DNA from: Monilinia fructicola
Lineage: Eukaryota > Ascomycota > Leotiomycetes > Helotiales > Sclerotiniaceae
Direction of reading: 5' to 3'
DNA: 64,000 nucleotides
Assembly (NCBI GenBank): GCA_008692225.1
Contig: VICG01000006.1
Coordinates: 1,679,501 to 1,743,500 of the forward strand
In this document: positions 19,849 through 32,567 of the stretch, one piece after another
Position numbering within the stretch: position 1 is the first letter of the stretch
Layout: every line of letters starts with the position of its first letter
The notes under the pieces: model-generated
Database searches by the model: none
The model's input: the letters and a program-made list of their open reading frames with translations, nothing else
Told to the model about the DNA's origin: nothing
Made by a program: the position numbers and the translations under genes

Positions 19849-22563
19849 CTACCTGGCCCTCTTGAGCTTGCGTTTATTTTTCTTTGAACACATATTGGAA
19901 AACTCTTCGGCTGAATCACAGATAAAACCCTCATCAGAAGGCATTTCAACCACCGCGGGAGGAAAACCTTCGGGAAATGCGGGCGACTCTGTATCTAGGG
20001 AGCCTTCGGTAGGTCCAATGTCGACAATCGGTTGTGGCAGGATAATACTCTCATGATATTCTGTATCTGAGTCTTTTTTTCAATCTTGGATTAGCTTGAT
20101 CTGTTAGATCTTCTCAAACTTATCATATGGAAACTTACCCCTTGGGATCTCGTCGGCCTCTCGACCGATCGAAGGAAAAAAGGAATCAGACTTATGAGGA
20201 GGCGTATTCGTAACTACGAAGATGTCAGAGAACTCCTACAGAATGTTTCAGGGCCCAGGAATCTCACCAAGGCCGCCGACGCCGATAAAATGCTTGCAAG
20301 TTTCCAGGCCCTTCGACAATATATCAAGTTGAACCTTCAATTGGTGTCGCTCTGTTCGATTCTCCTCGCATTCTCCCGCAATAAGTGTGACAAGTTCTGG
20401 TTTCATGCTAGCGACAAAGCGAGGGGAGAATATATCGGCTAGAGGGTAAATGAGTTTTTCTTCAATGACTTCAACGGCTACATCATCGATGAATCGCTTA
20501 AGAGCAACCTTTTCACAATCTTGTTAGCGAAGACTGGTCATAACAGAGAATAAAATTATAGGTGAGAAAGGTATACCTTGTAATACGCCTGCATGCAGTC
20601 CATGGCCTCGGAACATGCAAAACGATCCATATACGACTCTGTAAAATCAGCCAAAGCCGCCACAAGCTCGCTCAGATCTATGGCATAATCCAAGGTAACC
20701 GGTCTTTTCAGCGTAGAGACACCAAAGAAAGATTTTACAACTTGAGTACAGGCATCTCGGCTCCGTTGGTTGCGAGCTTTTTGAAGATTTTCTGTGAAAT
20801 AATGGTTATAAGTGATTGGATGACCATTCTGATGAGACTTTAGAAGTTCAGAGATTCCGGTATGCAAGCTATCAAGTACTTCGTCTAAGGCTGGATAAAA
20901 AATGGTTCGAAGAAGTACTGTTGAGGTTGCTTCATCCGCGACGTGTTTAAGAGCTAAGATCATGCAAGTCTTGGCAGCTTTCCAAACTGTCCCAATATGA
21001 TCACGAGCAATTTTCTCCCAGGGAGTTGATTGTTTTCGGAACAAGTCAACTACAATCATAGGATTAAATGTTCCTGGAAGTTCTCTACCTCGCGTTCGTT
21101 GCATAATGATTTCCACCAAGTCAATGTATGCAACCTTCGTAATATATTCGGGAGAAGAATCTCTTGATGGTTTGGCCCGAGTTGAAGACTCTCCAATAGC
21201 ATACGTATGCCCATGATCAGCCATACGCTCCGCGAATTCTATATTGGAGTTTTGTACCGCAGCACGAATTCGTTTTTCATAACCAAGAGACAGAGCATCG
21301 CCAAAAAAATGGATCATTGTATACACCATCTGCAGCAGCTTTAAATAACGTCTGGAAGGATTGACTGATGCTAAAGAGATACATTCTTTGATCTTCTAAA
21401 CTGGCTCGTGGTTGACCAAGTTTTTCTAATTGATCTTGACATGCATCTGATTTGATCTTGATATCCTTGACCAGGCTCGGTAATTCAGAAACAATCTGAT
21501 GTAGAAGAACCTGGCTGAGGCGATGTCGAAGGGCTTCGATGCCCAGTATGGAGCGGGGGAGAGCTTGCCAAGCACCCTGAGAAAAATATTGCTCTTCCTC
21601 TGAATTTCTATCTGAAAGAGTGAAGTTTCCCTTTTCGGAATCCATGTTCTTGAGGACGTGCCAACCAAGCCGAAATTCCACATTTTGGTTTTTTGCAAGA
21701 GCAATATACATGGCCTCACTCCCAGAGCCAGTTAGCAAAGTATCTGGCTTCGTGATAATACCTAACGTTCGTGTGCCTTCCTTGTCAGCAGCACGAGCGA
21801 GGCTCAACACAACTTGGTTTGCATAATCATTTTTGGCAGAAACTACTGCCAGAATGATGCTTCTCTCTTGACTCATATATGTACGGACTACCTCTTTTAC
21901 CACTGCAACATCCGCAGCCGACTGTTGTTTTGTTTCCGAGTGAATCAAGCCAGGCAAATCTACAATGGTGAGATGTGGGTGATCGGGACCCGAGACTTCA
22001 ATTTTGAGAATGTGTTTTGAGAATGCTTTTCCGTAGCTTGAGACCCCCATTGCCGCCTTTGCATTTTCGATAAGAGTAGGTAGTTCGTGGAGGTTGTCCA
22101 ACTTTTCGTGGAAGGCACCAAGAGTGAGCTTCTCAATATCACTGGATGATTGGTGAGCTACAATGGAAACGATCACTCCAACCCGAGTAGTCTTTCGCAA
22201 GATTAATTCTGTCGGGAAACGTGTACATAGATTGCTCTGAATGGGGAAAGAAACTCCAGAGATTGCTTCCACTAAAGCCCGAAGTATCAGTTATCATCTC
22301 AATATCCAGGTAAAGAAACAGTCTTTCAAACAGATGACGCCCGAATCATAATCTGCGGGTACGTATGGAATATGATCGAATTGATGTTACTTACAAACAG
22401 AGCTTTTCCCGGAAGATTGATCGCCGCACACAATTATCTGTGGCAAGGAGACATAATGACTGATGCCTTGAGAGCGAAGTGTGTCAATGGAGTCTAATAA
22501 TTCAAGCTGATCTTTAGAGCAAAGCTCTTGGAGAGCATCGGTGTAAAATGGCTTCAATACCAT
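19849..22563 (-). CDS. Mx-like dynamin-family GTPase with one-base frameshift
   Basis: This is a large membrane-remodelling GTPase of the fungal Mx/dynamin-like type. Five exons (22395-22563, 20577-22271, 20268-20508, 20139-20213 and 19849-20072; introns 123, 68, 54 and 66 nt) total 2404 nt, one more than a multiple of three. Dropping one T of the T7 run (A7 at 21303-21309) gives 800 aa and restores DPFFGDALSLGYEKRI. The G1 P-loop GDQSSGKSS is at 47-55, G3 DLPG at about 161-164 and G4 TKPD at about 230-233. The middle domain includes ILGIEALRHRLSQVL, and a GED-like end reads ALKRFIDDVAVEVIEEKL. The two last exons encode an acidic tail ending in the basic KKNKRKLKR. The start ATG opens directly into the GTPase domain. 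The frameshift is either an error or a genuine lesion. Confidence 0.82.
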
Positions 22564-23422
22564 GATGAAAGTAGGAAAAATGTAAAGATCAAACAATGAA
22601 AAGAGAAATAGAATATATTAGACTCCAGAAGGGATTATAAATAAAACATTCAGTTTGATTGCTGCTGCATGATTATATAACTTTAGGCAAACGAAATTTC
22701 AACACTTATTGATGTAACAGTAAATAACAACTAGTGAATGCTACCTCCCGATCCAAATGAAATGCTTCCGAATTGAATGAATATGATTAGTTCGGCTGAG
22801 TAGATCTATACTTCTTTCATATTTTTAGAAAAAATGGATCGATCAATTGAATTCTCAAAGCCAAAACACTTTCTCCGTGTTCTATATGGAGCCGCGCGCT
22901 TGCAAAACAAGCAGAAGCCAAAGGGAATGGAAGGCTGCGTTGATGAGGTAGAATTCTGTGAGTATCTGGGTAATGTGCCTTACCAGACGCCCTTTTGTAA
23001 TATGCAGAGTGAAGAAATCGATAGGATATTTTCCTTTCTTGGGAAAACTTTTGAGACTGATATATATGTATATTATGTGTACATTGACACAAATGGGATG
23101 AAAGAATCAAAAGAACGAATAAGAAGAATGGGATGAAAGACGAGGAGAAACAACAATGTATTGAAGGGGCTGTGCCAAGTGATAACTTGCATGACGTCCT
23201 ACCTATTAGGGTTAAGCAAGTGAGGCGAAGAGATGAGGGAGCCCACGAGGAAGGCTCAGCTAACAATATTTTGGTACCACACTATACCTTCCAAAAAGAG
23301 GTATCTTACAAAATATTATTCTGTCCAAATTCGGATTCGATTCTCATACCTAGGTATTGCGAGGTCATATCTAAGGAGATGAGTCACGACGGACATGATC
23401 TGATTAATCAAACTCTTACCCC
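22564..23422. other. Intergenic region between dynamin and ASA1 genes
   Basis: The left part is the dynamin promoter. An ATG-initiated frame of 100 codons (22834-23136, +) is the only candidate and is listed separately. Nothing else is recognised. Confidence 0.5.
22834..23136 (+). CDS. Hypothetical small ORF, 100 aa, doubtful
   Basis: This is an uninterrupted ATG-started frame lying divergently 270 bp from the dynamin start. It has a basic N-terminus, one short aromatic patch (YVYYVYID) and no domain or signal peptide I recognise. Codon use is not distinctive. It may be a chance frame inside the dynamin promoter region. I give it only because it is the sole ATG frame of this size in the interval. 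Confidence 0.15.
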   Translation: MDRSIEFSKPKHFLRVLYGAARLQNKQKPKGMEGCVDEVEFCEYLGNVPYQTPFCNMQSEEIDRIFSFLGKTFETDIYVYYVYIDTNGMKESKERIRRMG

Positions 23423-25018
23423 TTAATACACATCCCACAAACTAACCTTCCCATCCTTTCCACCAACCGCAACCCAATGCGTTTCCCTCGCCTTCCTCAG
23501 TCGCTCCCCTTTCACATCCAATTGCCCCAATCTTCCCACTAGCTCCCTTCCCTTTGCATCTCCACCGACTCCTCGGTCTGCCTCTTCCCTTTCACCATCC
23601 AGAACGTCCGCAACTGCCACCGCAAAGCATCCCTCCTTATGCCACTTTAACACCGCCAATTCTCTCATCTTCACCACTCCATAAACCCTCGCCCTCCCAT
23701 CCCATCCAGCCGTCGCAGCTATCTTCCCATCGCTTCGTATCTGTATACTTTGCTGCCCTGCATGAGCCGTCTTTAGAATTTTCGGCTCAGCGCTGCTGGA
23801 TGCTAATGTTGATTTTGATTTACTGGTCGATGAAGAGATAGGGGTGGTGGTGGTCGGTATCAAAAATTTAACGATTCGATCATCAGCACCACTAGTGATG
23901 AAAAAGCTGCGATCCGGGCTCGGGTCAAGCGAAAGGGAGAGAATTGGTTGGATATGGGATTTTGATTGGTATATGGTGTTCCATTGCGATGACGGAGCTG
24001 ACGGAGAAGCAAATGCTGAAGAAGGTGAAGGGATATGGGGAACTAGTGAGAAAATAGAGACTGATCCATCTTCATACCCGGATATAACAGTTAGACATTT
24101 GGTGCCCGGATGCAAGAATAGCTCTAGGCACATTATCATGCCTGGTTTATTTGGGCCGGGTGAAGGAATGTTGTGAAGGCGATGGAGAGTAGGGATATGA
24201 AAGATGTCAATCTGAGATTGTTAGCTTACTTATTGCATTTTATGTAGGGGTAGGATAATTACGGATTCAGAAGTTAATGTATTAGGCACTGCTATCAAAG
24301 ATTCTTCTTGCTCGATCGCTTCCCCCTTTTCTCCTCTCTCTCCCAAACCTTGCGACTCGATTTCGGTACTTAGAGGACACAGAGCAAATCCACAAAAATT
24401 CATTGTGTTAACATCTAACATATGTAAAATCCATGGCTTTCTCCTCTCTTCTGAGATGGTGTCAACAGGAGGGACTTTACTCATTGAGCTTTCCTCAGAA
24501 GGGGGAAGCTTCCATATAATTAGTTTGTTATCCTTTCCATGCCTATGAGATGACAATTAGTTTCCTTGTTCTTCTGTCTCCATTCTCTAGGTTCATGGCC
24601 CTGCTCTGCCTTTTATCTGGATATTCCCATTTCTGGCTCTCTCTCCCATTCCACCCTATGCCCCCCCTTCGTCCGCTCGTCTGTCCCACTCCCCTTCCCC
24701 CTCCCTTCCTTCCTCCCCCTCTCTTTACCCAAAACGCAAACCAAGCCCACCAACCCGCCAAACCTCAAAAGAAAAAAACAAAACAACTCACGTAACAATC
24801 CTCTCACCCCCCCACTCCCCCACCCCCAACAAAACCCCCCCATGCGCCCTCCAAACCGCCACCGCCCTCCTCGTCTCCAAGCTCCAAATCACAACCCAAC
24901 CCTCCGCATCCCCCGTCACCAACCTCGTATTCCCTCGTATAAACTTCGCGACATGGATGGGAGTCGCGTGACCACGGAGAATATATGATGGCTGAGGTGC
25001 ACCTGGTGAAACGGACAT
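23423..25018 (-). CDS. ASA1: ASTRA-associated protein 1 (Asa1), WD-repeat protein
   Basis: Asa1 belongs to the ASTRA/TTT complex with Tel2, Tti1, Tti2, Tra1 and Rvb1/2, which matures PIKK kinases. Three exons (24792-25018, 24263-24542 and 23423-24211) give 431 aa. The first repeat is classical: [18 protein letters not shown], then [16 protein letters not shown]. After intron 1 comes [14 protein letters not shown], the typical second Asa1 blade. [12 protein letters not shown] follows intron 2. Later blades are [15 protein letters not shown] and [15 protein letters not shown], and the end reads [18 protein letters not shown]. Intron 2 (51 nt) was chosen because reading through hits a stop and because a GCTAAC branch site precedes the acceptor. 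Intron 1 (249 nt) is purine/G-rich in the transcript. The start is the ATG before [11 protein letters not shown]. Confidence 0.85.
24543..24791 (-). other. G-rich intron 1 of ASA1 with G-quadruplex pattern
   Basis: On the plus strand, 24685-24705 reads as C-runs of 3, 4, 5 and 3 separated by 3, 2 and 1 bases, so the pre-mRNA strand has the matching four G-runs. The wider 24640-24790 stretch is strongly pyrimidine-biased on the plus strand. Confidence 0.6.
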
Positions 25019-26233
25019 TGTGAGCGAGGCTGTTCCCAGAGATCTCAGACACAGAGAAGAGAAAGGATACGATCGGGGTGTCTGAAAAGAAAAAAACACA
25101 AAATTGTCGACATCGAAGAATTGACACTGGCCGTTGAGGGATACATTAGAAATATATTACGTAAGCATCAGCAGAGCTCAATCTCGTCACGATATCATCT
25201 CTCCCCAAATCAATCACGATAAAAGTTGTTGGTAGTAGGTAATTAGGACGTACCAGCAGTACCAATAGGAGCTTGATAATTTGACACGCAAGCCAACGGA
25301 GTCAATAACAAAGCGTTCAATAAGTTTCAACTCAAAATCGAAATCTCAATCTCCAACACAACACAACACAACACATATCCCACTCAAAAACCCAAAGCGT
25401 TTGAAAAGGGTCTCAAAACCTCCTCCCAGTACAGTAATCTTCCTCTTAAATGGACTCCCCCCCTTTTTGCACTTAGCTCCTTGGATAACTCCCAGCAAAT
25501 CCAGGGAAACAACAAAATTTTCTGCATCGCAGGAATCTCTGTCACATGCACTGAAGATAATTGGGCAGGCATTTCTTGGACAGTGGTGATGAGTAACAAA
25601 CATTACGGCTCTTTCATGAACGATACTTGTTTTCTGTACGACGGGAAATCACGCATGTGAGTCTTCGAGAGACGAATTGGATAAGAATGGGGAATTCCTG
25701 TTTGATTACCCAAGGAATATCTGGCAGTGTGGTTACCTTTGGCAGGAATTTGGCTGACCATACCTATCTGTTTTTTTGTGTGTGCTTTCAAACATCAATC
25801 TCATTTCTCAAACAAGAACTACAGCATCAGGAAAGTCTCCTCTAATGTCCAATTGAGTAATACAATCCCTGCATGGTATATATACGCCACCATCCAATCT
25901 CTTCCCGCGGTATGATAATTGTACTATACATGAACAACACTGAACAGAACCGGCTCATCACAAATCCCAAGGCTTTATGTTCAAGAAAAAGACTCTACTA
26001 AGCCACCCACCCATTTGTTATTCATAGTCTGCCTAAACGCCCAATTCATCCTAGATGCCCCAGTTCATAACGCTAATTTGCCATTTTTGTGCCGTTTATT
26101 TCCATGTGCAAAGTTAGCTCCCTATTTGATTTGGCCCCCAGGTTACATTCCAACACGCTTTCCCCAAAGTTCCTCCGAATAAGCAATTGACGATGGAGGT
26201 GACATCATCGTTCGAAGTAGAAGTTTAGATGAA
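25019..26233. other. Intergenic region between ASA1 and the Zn2Cys6 gene
   Basis: No convincing gene is seen in 1.2 kb. Opposite-strand frames of 85-102 codons overlap at 25281-25603 and show no domain. The region should hold the ASA1 promoter on the left and the transcription-factor 3' UTR on the right. Confidence 0.5.
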
Positions 26234-28637
26234 TCAAAGATATGTATGAGTGAATTGATTGGTCGTATTTGGTGGCTGATAATATTGCTGGTATGGATGA
26301 TTTGGTAGGGAGAAATCTGCCGCCCTCAAAAGAGGATTTAAAACACCACTGGGAATGGCCGGCCTTGCAGGTGCGGGTGGTGGATTTGAAGTTGGTGCCT
26401 GTGTAGTAGAAGGGAAGAATTGTGACAAGGAATTCGATTGTGACATCATTTGTTGTTGCTGTGTCGCTTCATCTGGCCAACCCCACTTTGATTTGAGTTC
26501 TTTATTTAGAAATCCCACTCTCCAGCCAGTCTCTTTCCGGATTTTTTCAAATATATCGAGTACTTCTTCTTGTTCACGGCGAACAACTAAACATTCAGCA
26601 GCAATAGCTAAAGAACGAAGTGCCACACTGGCCACTCCCCTATCCTTGACATGTGCCACGATGCCACATATGGAATGAGAATGACTTTGCTGCATTTGGT
26701 GCATTTCCTCATTTTCTGGACCCAACAAGGGATTGATCTGAGGCAGAAGGCACATAGCCGTGTGGTAGAACAATCTACCAACGATTGTGGCACGTTTGAT
26801 GAGCCTGTAACTCTAATTAGTATGTTACTTTGTACGCCCAATTTGAGAAACAATTACTCACCAGACTTCCGGGAAGGCGGATTTCGAAGTGGTTTGTGAG
26901 GGATACAAATAAGCCATCGGGTGCATGGTCCGAGGTATACTATTGTTCCAGCTATCACAAAGATTCTTCAACCTTTGCCACTCCGCATACCTAGATTGCA
27001 TTCGAATTTGTTCATCGTGTGGTGAGGCCTCCTGAAACCGTGGAATCGATGCTCTGAAGTTTGCGATTTTACCGACGATATATAACATCCGGTGAACCCA
27101 GACTTCCTCTCGCCCAACTTCCAATTCCCTCGAAAAGTCCATATCGACTCCCCATTGATCAGGCTCCCAAGCTACTTGCCAGTTGAAGTGAAGGCAACTG
27201 AGCAATTCCATACCAACGTTCAGCCAAAAGCACGCAGCACCTACACCAGTACTTCGTGCATTCCATCCACATTCCTTAATCAAAGCTCGTGCTCCAGCAA
27301 TATGGTTCATACGTTGCATCGCTCTTTCAGACATGATCTCGTAAACGTTCAGAATGACAGCTGTAGTTGCACAGATGACGGTATCTCGATCGGGATTCTG
27401 CAACGATCGTAGCAATTGAGTAGTAGCTGTATCGTAATAGTACAATGCTTTGTCCTCGTGGTAAATAGGATTGACAAGAGTCAAATGTCGAGCTCCACAT
27501 GCAAGAAAGGCATTGAGAAGCATGGGTTCTCCCAGAGAGTGAAACGGTAAAATTCTGGAAAAGTGCTTTTGCGGATCCATACTATCCATCCATAATCCAA
27601 CTTCCTCGACAAAAACTTGCATAAACAAAACTTCTTCGGGTGTGGTGAGGTAATCTCGGGTTTCGTTGGGGGGTGTGATGATTTGCTCGGAATTGCTATA
27701 CGCAGTCGGCGCGGTCAAATAACTGGAACCCTCACTACCGGCGTGAGATAGATGTCGACTTGTATGCCTCGAATGTGCTGAATGCGCCATCTCTTGCTTC
27801 GCCCCTAGATTGTTTTCCATATAGGGACCATTAGTTTGTATTGGCGGTAGGGAGTTTTCTTGAATCATTGGGTCAATAATGACAGGTCGCATAGGGTATT
27901 CGGTCGTTGATTCTCGAGGAGGGGTAATCGTCTGATCGATATGAGCATATCGACCTAAGCCGCCCTTGTATTCGGATGCGATTTCGCGCGACTCATCTTG
28001 GAATTGCACTGGAATGTATGAGTAAATAAACAGATACGTATCGTAGAGAGCTTTTAGTATACTGACCTGCCCAGTCTGCTGTAGGGGGGATCATTGGTGG
28101 TGATTTGACCTGGGTGTCAATAAAATTTAAGCGTACCCCTCTCTTACATTCCCGACTGGACTTCCGGCAATTTTGACAATTCGGTAACCCTTCATCGCAT
28201 TTCAAGTGTCTTTCTCTGCACGTCAAACATCCTGTTCGTACTCGCTTTGGTTTGTTCACAGCAGCCGTTGGAGCCTCCGCAGGAGTTGCGGAAGAAGCAT
28301 CATTTCCTGGCATTTGATTATTTATATTCGCCCGAACCTTAATCTGCCTAGGCTTCCCATCAATTCTTTGACGTTTCGTGGGTCTTGGACTGTTATCGCT
28401 GATAGGACAATTGGGTGAAGCGTATTGCTGATCGCTGAGGATGGTCAAATCCGATATCGTACTGGCAGAGCCTGAATATAATGGTGAGGGGTTCGATTGA
28501 AGATATTGATATTCCAGATCAAATCCTGGCGCAAGATAAGGCTGATTGTATGCCGCCACGATTGGGGTTGCTGCGAATCTCCGCAGAAGATTCTCTTGTG
28601 ATAGCTCCGTATTCCCAATAACATTTGTTGGCGACAA
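26234..28637 (-). CDS. Zn(II)2Cys6 fungal transcription factor (Fungal_trans_2-type), 5' end unresolved
   Basis: This is a sequence-specific nuclear regulator. Three exons join in frame: 28067 to at least 28637, 26862-28008 and 26234-26804 (introns 58 and 57 nt). The binuclear cluster at about 28140-28240 reads [28 protein letters not shown] and then KRGVRLNF, a correct CX2CX6CX6CX2CX6C set. A basic NLS-like [15 protein letters not shown] precedes it. The second exon carries the fungal-specific regulatory domain ([19 protein letters not shown]...[28 protein letters not shown]), with DNA-binding at the N-terminus. The C-terminus is Gln/Pro-rich. The frame is open upstream to about 28830 without any ATG. 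The first in-frame ATG is at 28313, but the codons before it look coding. The target genes are unknown. The cluster and its KRGVRLNF tail recall conidiation-type regulators, but I am not sure. Confidence 0.82.
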
Positions 28638-29049
28638 GGTAGTTGAATTAGAAGATGGTGATGATATTGTACAGGTGAAATTCGACGTGATATCACCGAA
28701 GAAACCAATGATGAGGTTGAATGTCGAATAAGATTGTAGTGCGATATGAATTGAAAGAGCGAATAAGTAGAACGCGGAATATCGTGAAGAGAAGGTTTGA
28801 ATGTAAAGCGGAAAGCTGTGGATCCGATGTCAAAAAAAGGTGATGTTGAAATTATCCTTGTGTGGTGTACGGAGTAGCTGGAGGTTCCAGGTTATTATAT
28901 TCATACCAAGTCAATTTTTGGTAGGGGGTGGATTAAGCAACAAATGATATATATGTATATATATATATATATATGTGTGTGATATATATGATATATATGC
29001 AAGGTAAGATCTTACTTACATCATATGCCTTTCTTTGTATATGATATGA

Positions 29050-29087
<38 letters not shown>

Positions 29088-32000
29088 ATATGGTAAAGAT
29101 GTTGAATCTTCTTTTTTTCAACTTAAATATCGAAGTTATTATCGCATACTTACTATAGCTAGGTAGGCAAGTGAAGAGGGCCTAGTGAGACTACCTAGGT
29201 CCTTTCAAAGTACATACATACATAATTAGTTCGTTCTACTAGATTCCTCTCTATCTACCTCGTATCTATCTATCTATCCATCCCAAGTGCATACATACCC
29301 TTTCAATGGTGGCGGCTAGAAGCAACTAAGTTTACTTCCTTCATCGATAATAGTAGAAGTAGACATTAGGCACTAGGTCCTATGTGCACCGGATAGGTTC
29401 TAGGTAACCTCAAACCTATCGCATTTCCAAGTTCATCTCGCATCCGGTCGGGGTAATTGAAGATACAATAGCCAGAGCCTCGAGGGGAGTACGGATGTAG
29501 TGTGTGCCGGGTAGGGGGGGATTCCTAAATGGGCATTTCAATGATGTCTTGATAACTTTCGGAAACGGGGTTCAATATTATGAGAATGAGAGTTGATTCG
29601 CTCGGCTTAAGATGCCCTTGTTCATATTCATGGAGAGATGATAGGATACCGGTATTTGAGTATGAAGATTGATAGGTTGACAGATTAGTCGATTAATCCG
29701 ATGGGGAAAAAAAGTAGACGAAGCCAGACCCAGATAGTTTACCATCTCCGTTTTTCTTCAAGGGTTCAGATCCGCTCCGCCTGCTTTGGAACCAATGCTG
29801 AGGATCAGGATGAAGAGGGTTCTTGTCTAAGCGAGCAGTGTGCCAGTACGAGTGGCAGAGAAGTAAAGTGAAGCATGAAGTGCAGAGTTTGACTGATGTC
29901 GTGTCACATACAGTACCAGTTGAAGTCCTGGAATGTCATACAGCCTCCCTAGTAGTTTGGAGGTACTGAGGTGCACTCTATGGAAGGGCTCAAGGTCACT
30001 CTTCTTATTTGGGCTGCATTCTCGAAGATCTATTCACAGCATGAATGATATCTACTTTTATCAATATATATCTCAAATTAGAAAAAGATCTTCGTGGTAT
30101 CCATATGTATAGGTGCTTGCATGTGGCGTCCTTTATCCATGGTGGTTCTGGTTCTAGACGGCATTTGCTTTTTGTGCGACTAAGGGGACAGCTGGCAATT
30201 ATTCTTGAAAGCATTCCCTGGCGTTTCCTATACGGTTAGTGAGATGTTTTTTGATATCACACTTACTTTCTCCATATAGCAAGGTGAAAGTAGGTATATC
30301 TTGTTCAATAAGTGCTTGTATAACACCATTGTCCACCCTCGAGGTCATCCAATGTGTACCACCTTTCTATCATCGGTATGTGTGCTGTACTCTGTATGTG
30401 TCAATAACCACCATATTTTTACCGCCGATCCATATCACGATCACAACCTCGGGATGCACATGTTAGAGCTTCCCATTCTCGGGACATTACAGTATGTGGG
30501 ATTGACTTGCAGAACTTTGCTTCCCTTGGCAGGTCGGCCCGGGAACAGATATTGAAATAGCCGTTTCTTTAAAAAGAACATCATGCATTAATTAACCTTA
30601 CACGTGACGAACTTAAATATATCTCCACTTCCCGTCGTGTAAACAGAGGTCAGATCAATATCATCAAATGAGCATGGAGAGTTTTGGGTACACCAGCAAT
30701 ATATATATAGAAGTTAAGCGCAGCTTACGTTTGCTGCTGAGTTTATTTACACCACTCGGTTTGTTTCTATAAAGCCTTGGTGGCCCTATAATATCTAAAG
30801 TAAACGGGTTTCTAATTCAGATTTATCCACATCTGCCACACATGCAGTGAGTGCAAATCACGAGGGCGGGGCTACCGACTACTGCACTCAGTGCACTCAC
30901 TGTTAGACAGGGGGCCTAGCGATGCTGGTGCTCCCATGTCAATGGTGTTTGCAAGCGAGTCGAACATCGAAGCTTGCATGCTAGATTTCATCGAGAATGC
31001 CATGCGCGACGATGGAATAGCCCACTGGCCGAGATTCTTTCCCATGAGGTTATCATATTTGACAGGCCTGCGGGGTTGAAGATACTGGCAATAGCCATAA
31101 GGGTCGTAGAAATTTGTCTCACCAGCTAAATCCTTGACGCTCATCTCTTACCCCCGCTGACCCAGATTCTATATACAGAACCTCCCAGCAGCACCTGTGG
31201 ATTACAGAGTATCCCATTCCAGCATCTCTTCTATTTCTGTACTGCACTGAAGTTTTCAAACAATCAGTTCGCTCAGTACTATTCATATCAATGCTATTCA
31301 TAGATCACCCCCTTCACATTACCCTGTGATTGAGGTTATTCATGTTTAGTGAAGTTATCATCGATATGTTTCAACCACTAACGCCAACACATAGCTCGAA
31401 TTATACTCCTAAATTGGTTCTTCTCCGTCACTAAACCATTTTGGGGTGCAATTTGTACATACCTGCATCTCCAGTTGCGGCATCAAGTCCGAGACCCTTT
31501 ATATAGTATGTTGGGGCCATGCAGGGGTATTTGGTACAGTCATTCCATAGTACTTCACGAAGTTGATTGGGACTGACGCGCTATGGCGCGGACGAGTTTT
31601 TGCCATGTGGGATTCTCGGAAATGAAGAAAGTTGCTTCTTTTGATTGATATGACTTTTTGTGGGAACTTCGGAAGTGGGGCGTAAACCCTGAGATGGGAT
31701 GAGAGTTCGACGACTTATTGAGTCTTACCTATCCACTACTTCGTTAAGCGGCGAAATCTATCAGATCCACCCTTCCCGGAATCATTGACATCCATGGATA
31801 TGAACAGATACAGATGCAGATGTAAGGGATTTAATGTCTCAATCCAGGGATTCCAGAACCTCAAATTTGGATTTCTTTTTTGATAGATTGTTGGAACAGC
31901 GTTGTATGCACTTGCTTATTTCCATTTTTCACATGCACCTATGAGATCCTCCTCGGAAGATTTGTCATCGAATTAGCTGCACAATAGCATTCCGTGTATC

Positions 32001-32560
32001 ATTCTTCTGCCAAGTCCCTACATGCGTCTGAAAAATTCATCCTGTAACACTTCATATAGAAGAATTTCAAACTAGTCAGGACTATGGTTTATACCGAAAG
32101 ATTTGTGTCAAGCGGTCCACCAATTAAACTTGGAGAGTACGGAGAAGCCACATCAACATTTTGGATATCTCATTGTGCCTTCTCGCCATTGAAAACTCTG
32201 GATTCGGGTCTCTTAGAAGTATTGGCAAGGGTCTTGAGTCAACCCTCCCATCCATATTAGTATGGAAATATACAACTTGTCTGGGAACCCATTTATTCAG
32301 AACATCATCAGGTTGCTAGAGCTGTCAAGCTGATCGGATGTACGCTTTTTTAAACTTTAAAATAGATGCAAGGATAGCTTTAGAAATAACTTCAAATATT
32401 TTGTCTTTCGCACTACTACTGATCCTTGACTGTTTGATTCGTGCCCATCTTTAATATCGTGGCATGACTCAATTGATTCGCACTGAGGATACTATGATAT
32501 GACCTCTCAAGATATCAACATCCAATGCTACCCATCTCCACGTTGAGATGACCGAAACTC
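28638..32560. other. Gene-poor region upstream of the transcription factor
   Basis: No convincing protein gene is seen. (TA)n tracts lie at about 28939-28973 and 29051-29085, followed by an ACATACATA/CTATCTATC-rich patch at 29210-29300. Frames such as 30872-31144 (-) start with ATG but show no domain. A long regulatory region or a large 5' UTR of the Zn2Cys6 gene is plausible for the left part. Confidence 0.45.
29051..29085. repeat. (TA)n microsatellite
   Basis: About 17 uninterrupted TA units, with a second imperfect tract about 80 bp to the left. Confidence 0.95.
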
Positions 32561-32567
32561 GCTTAGC

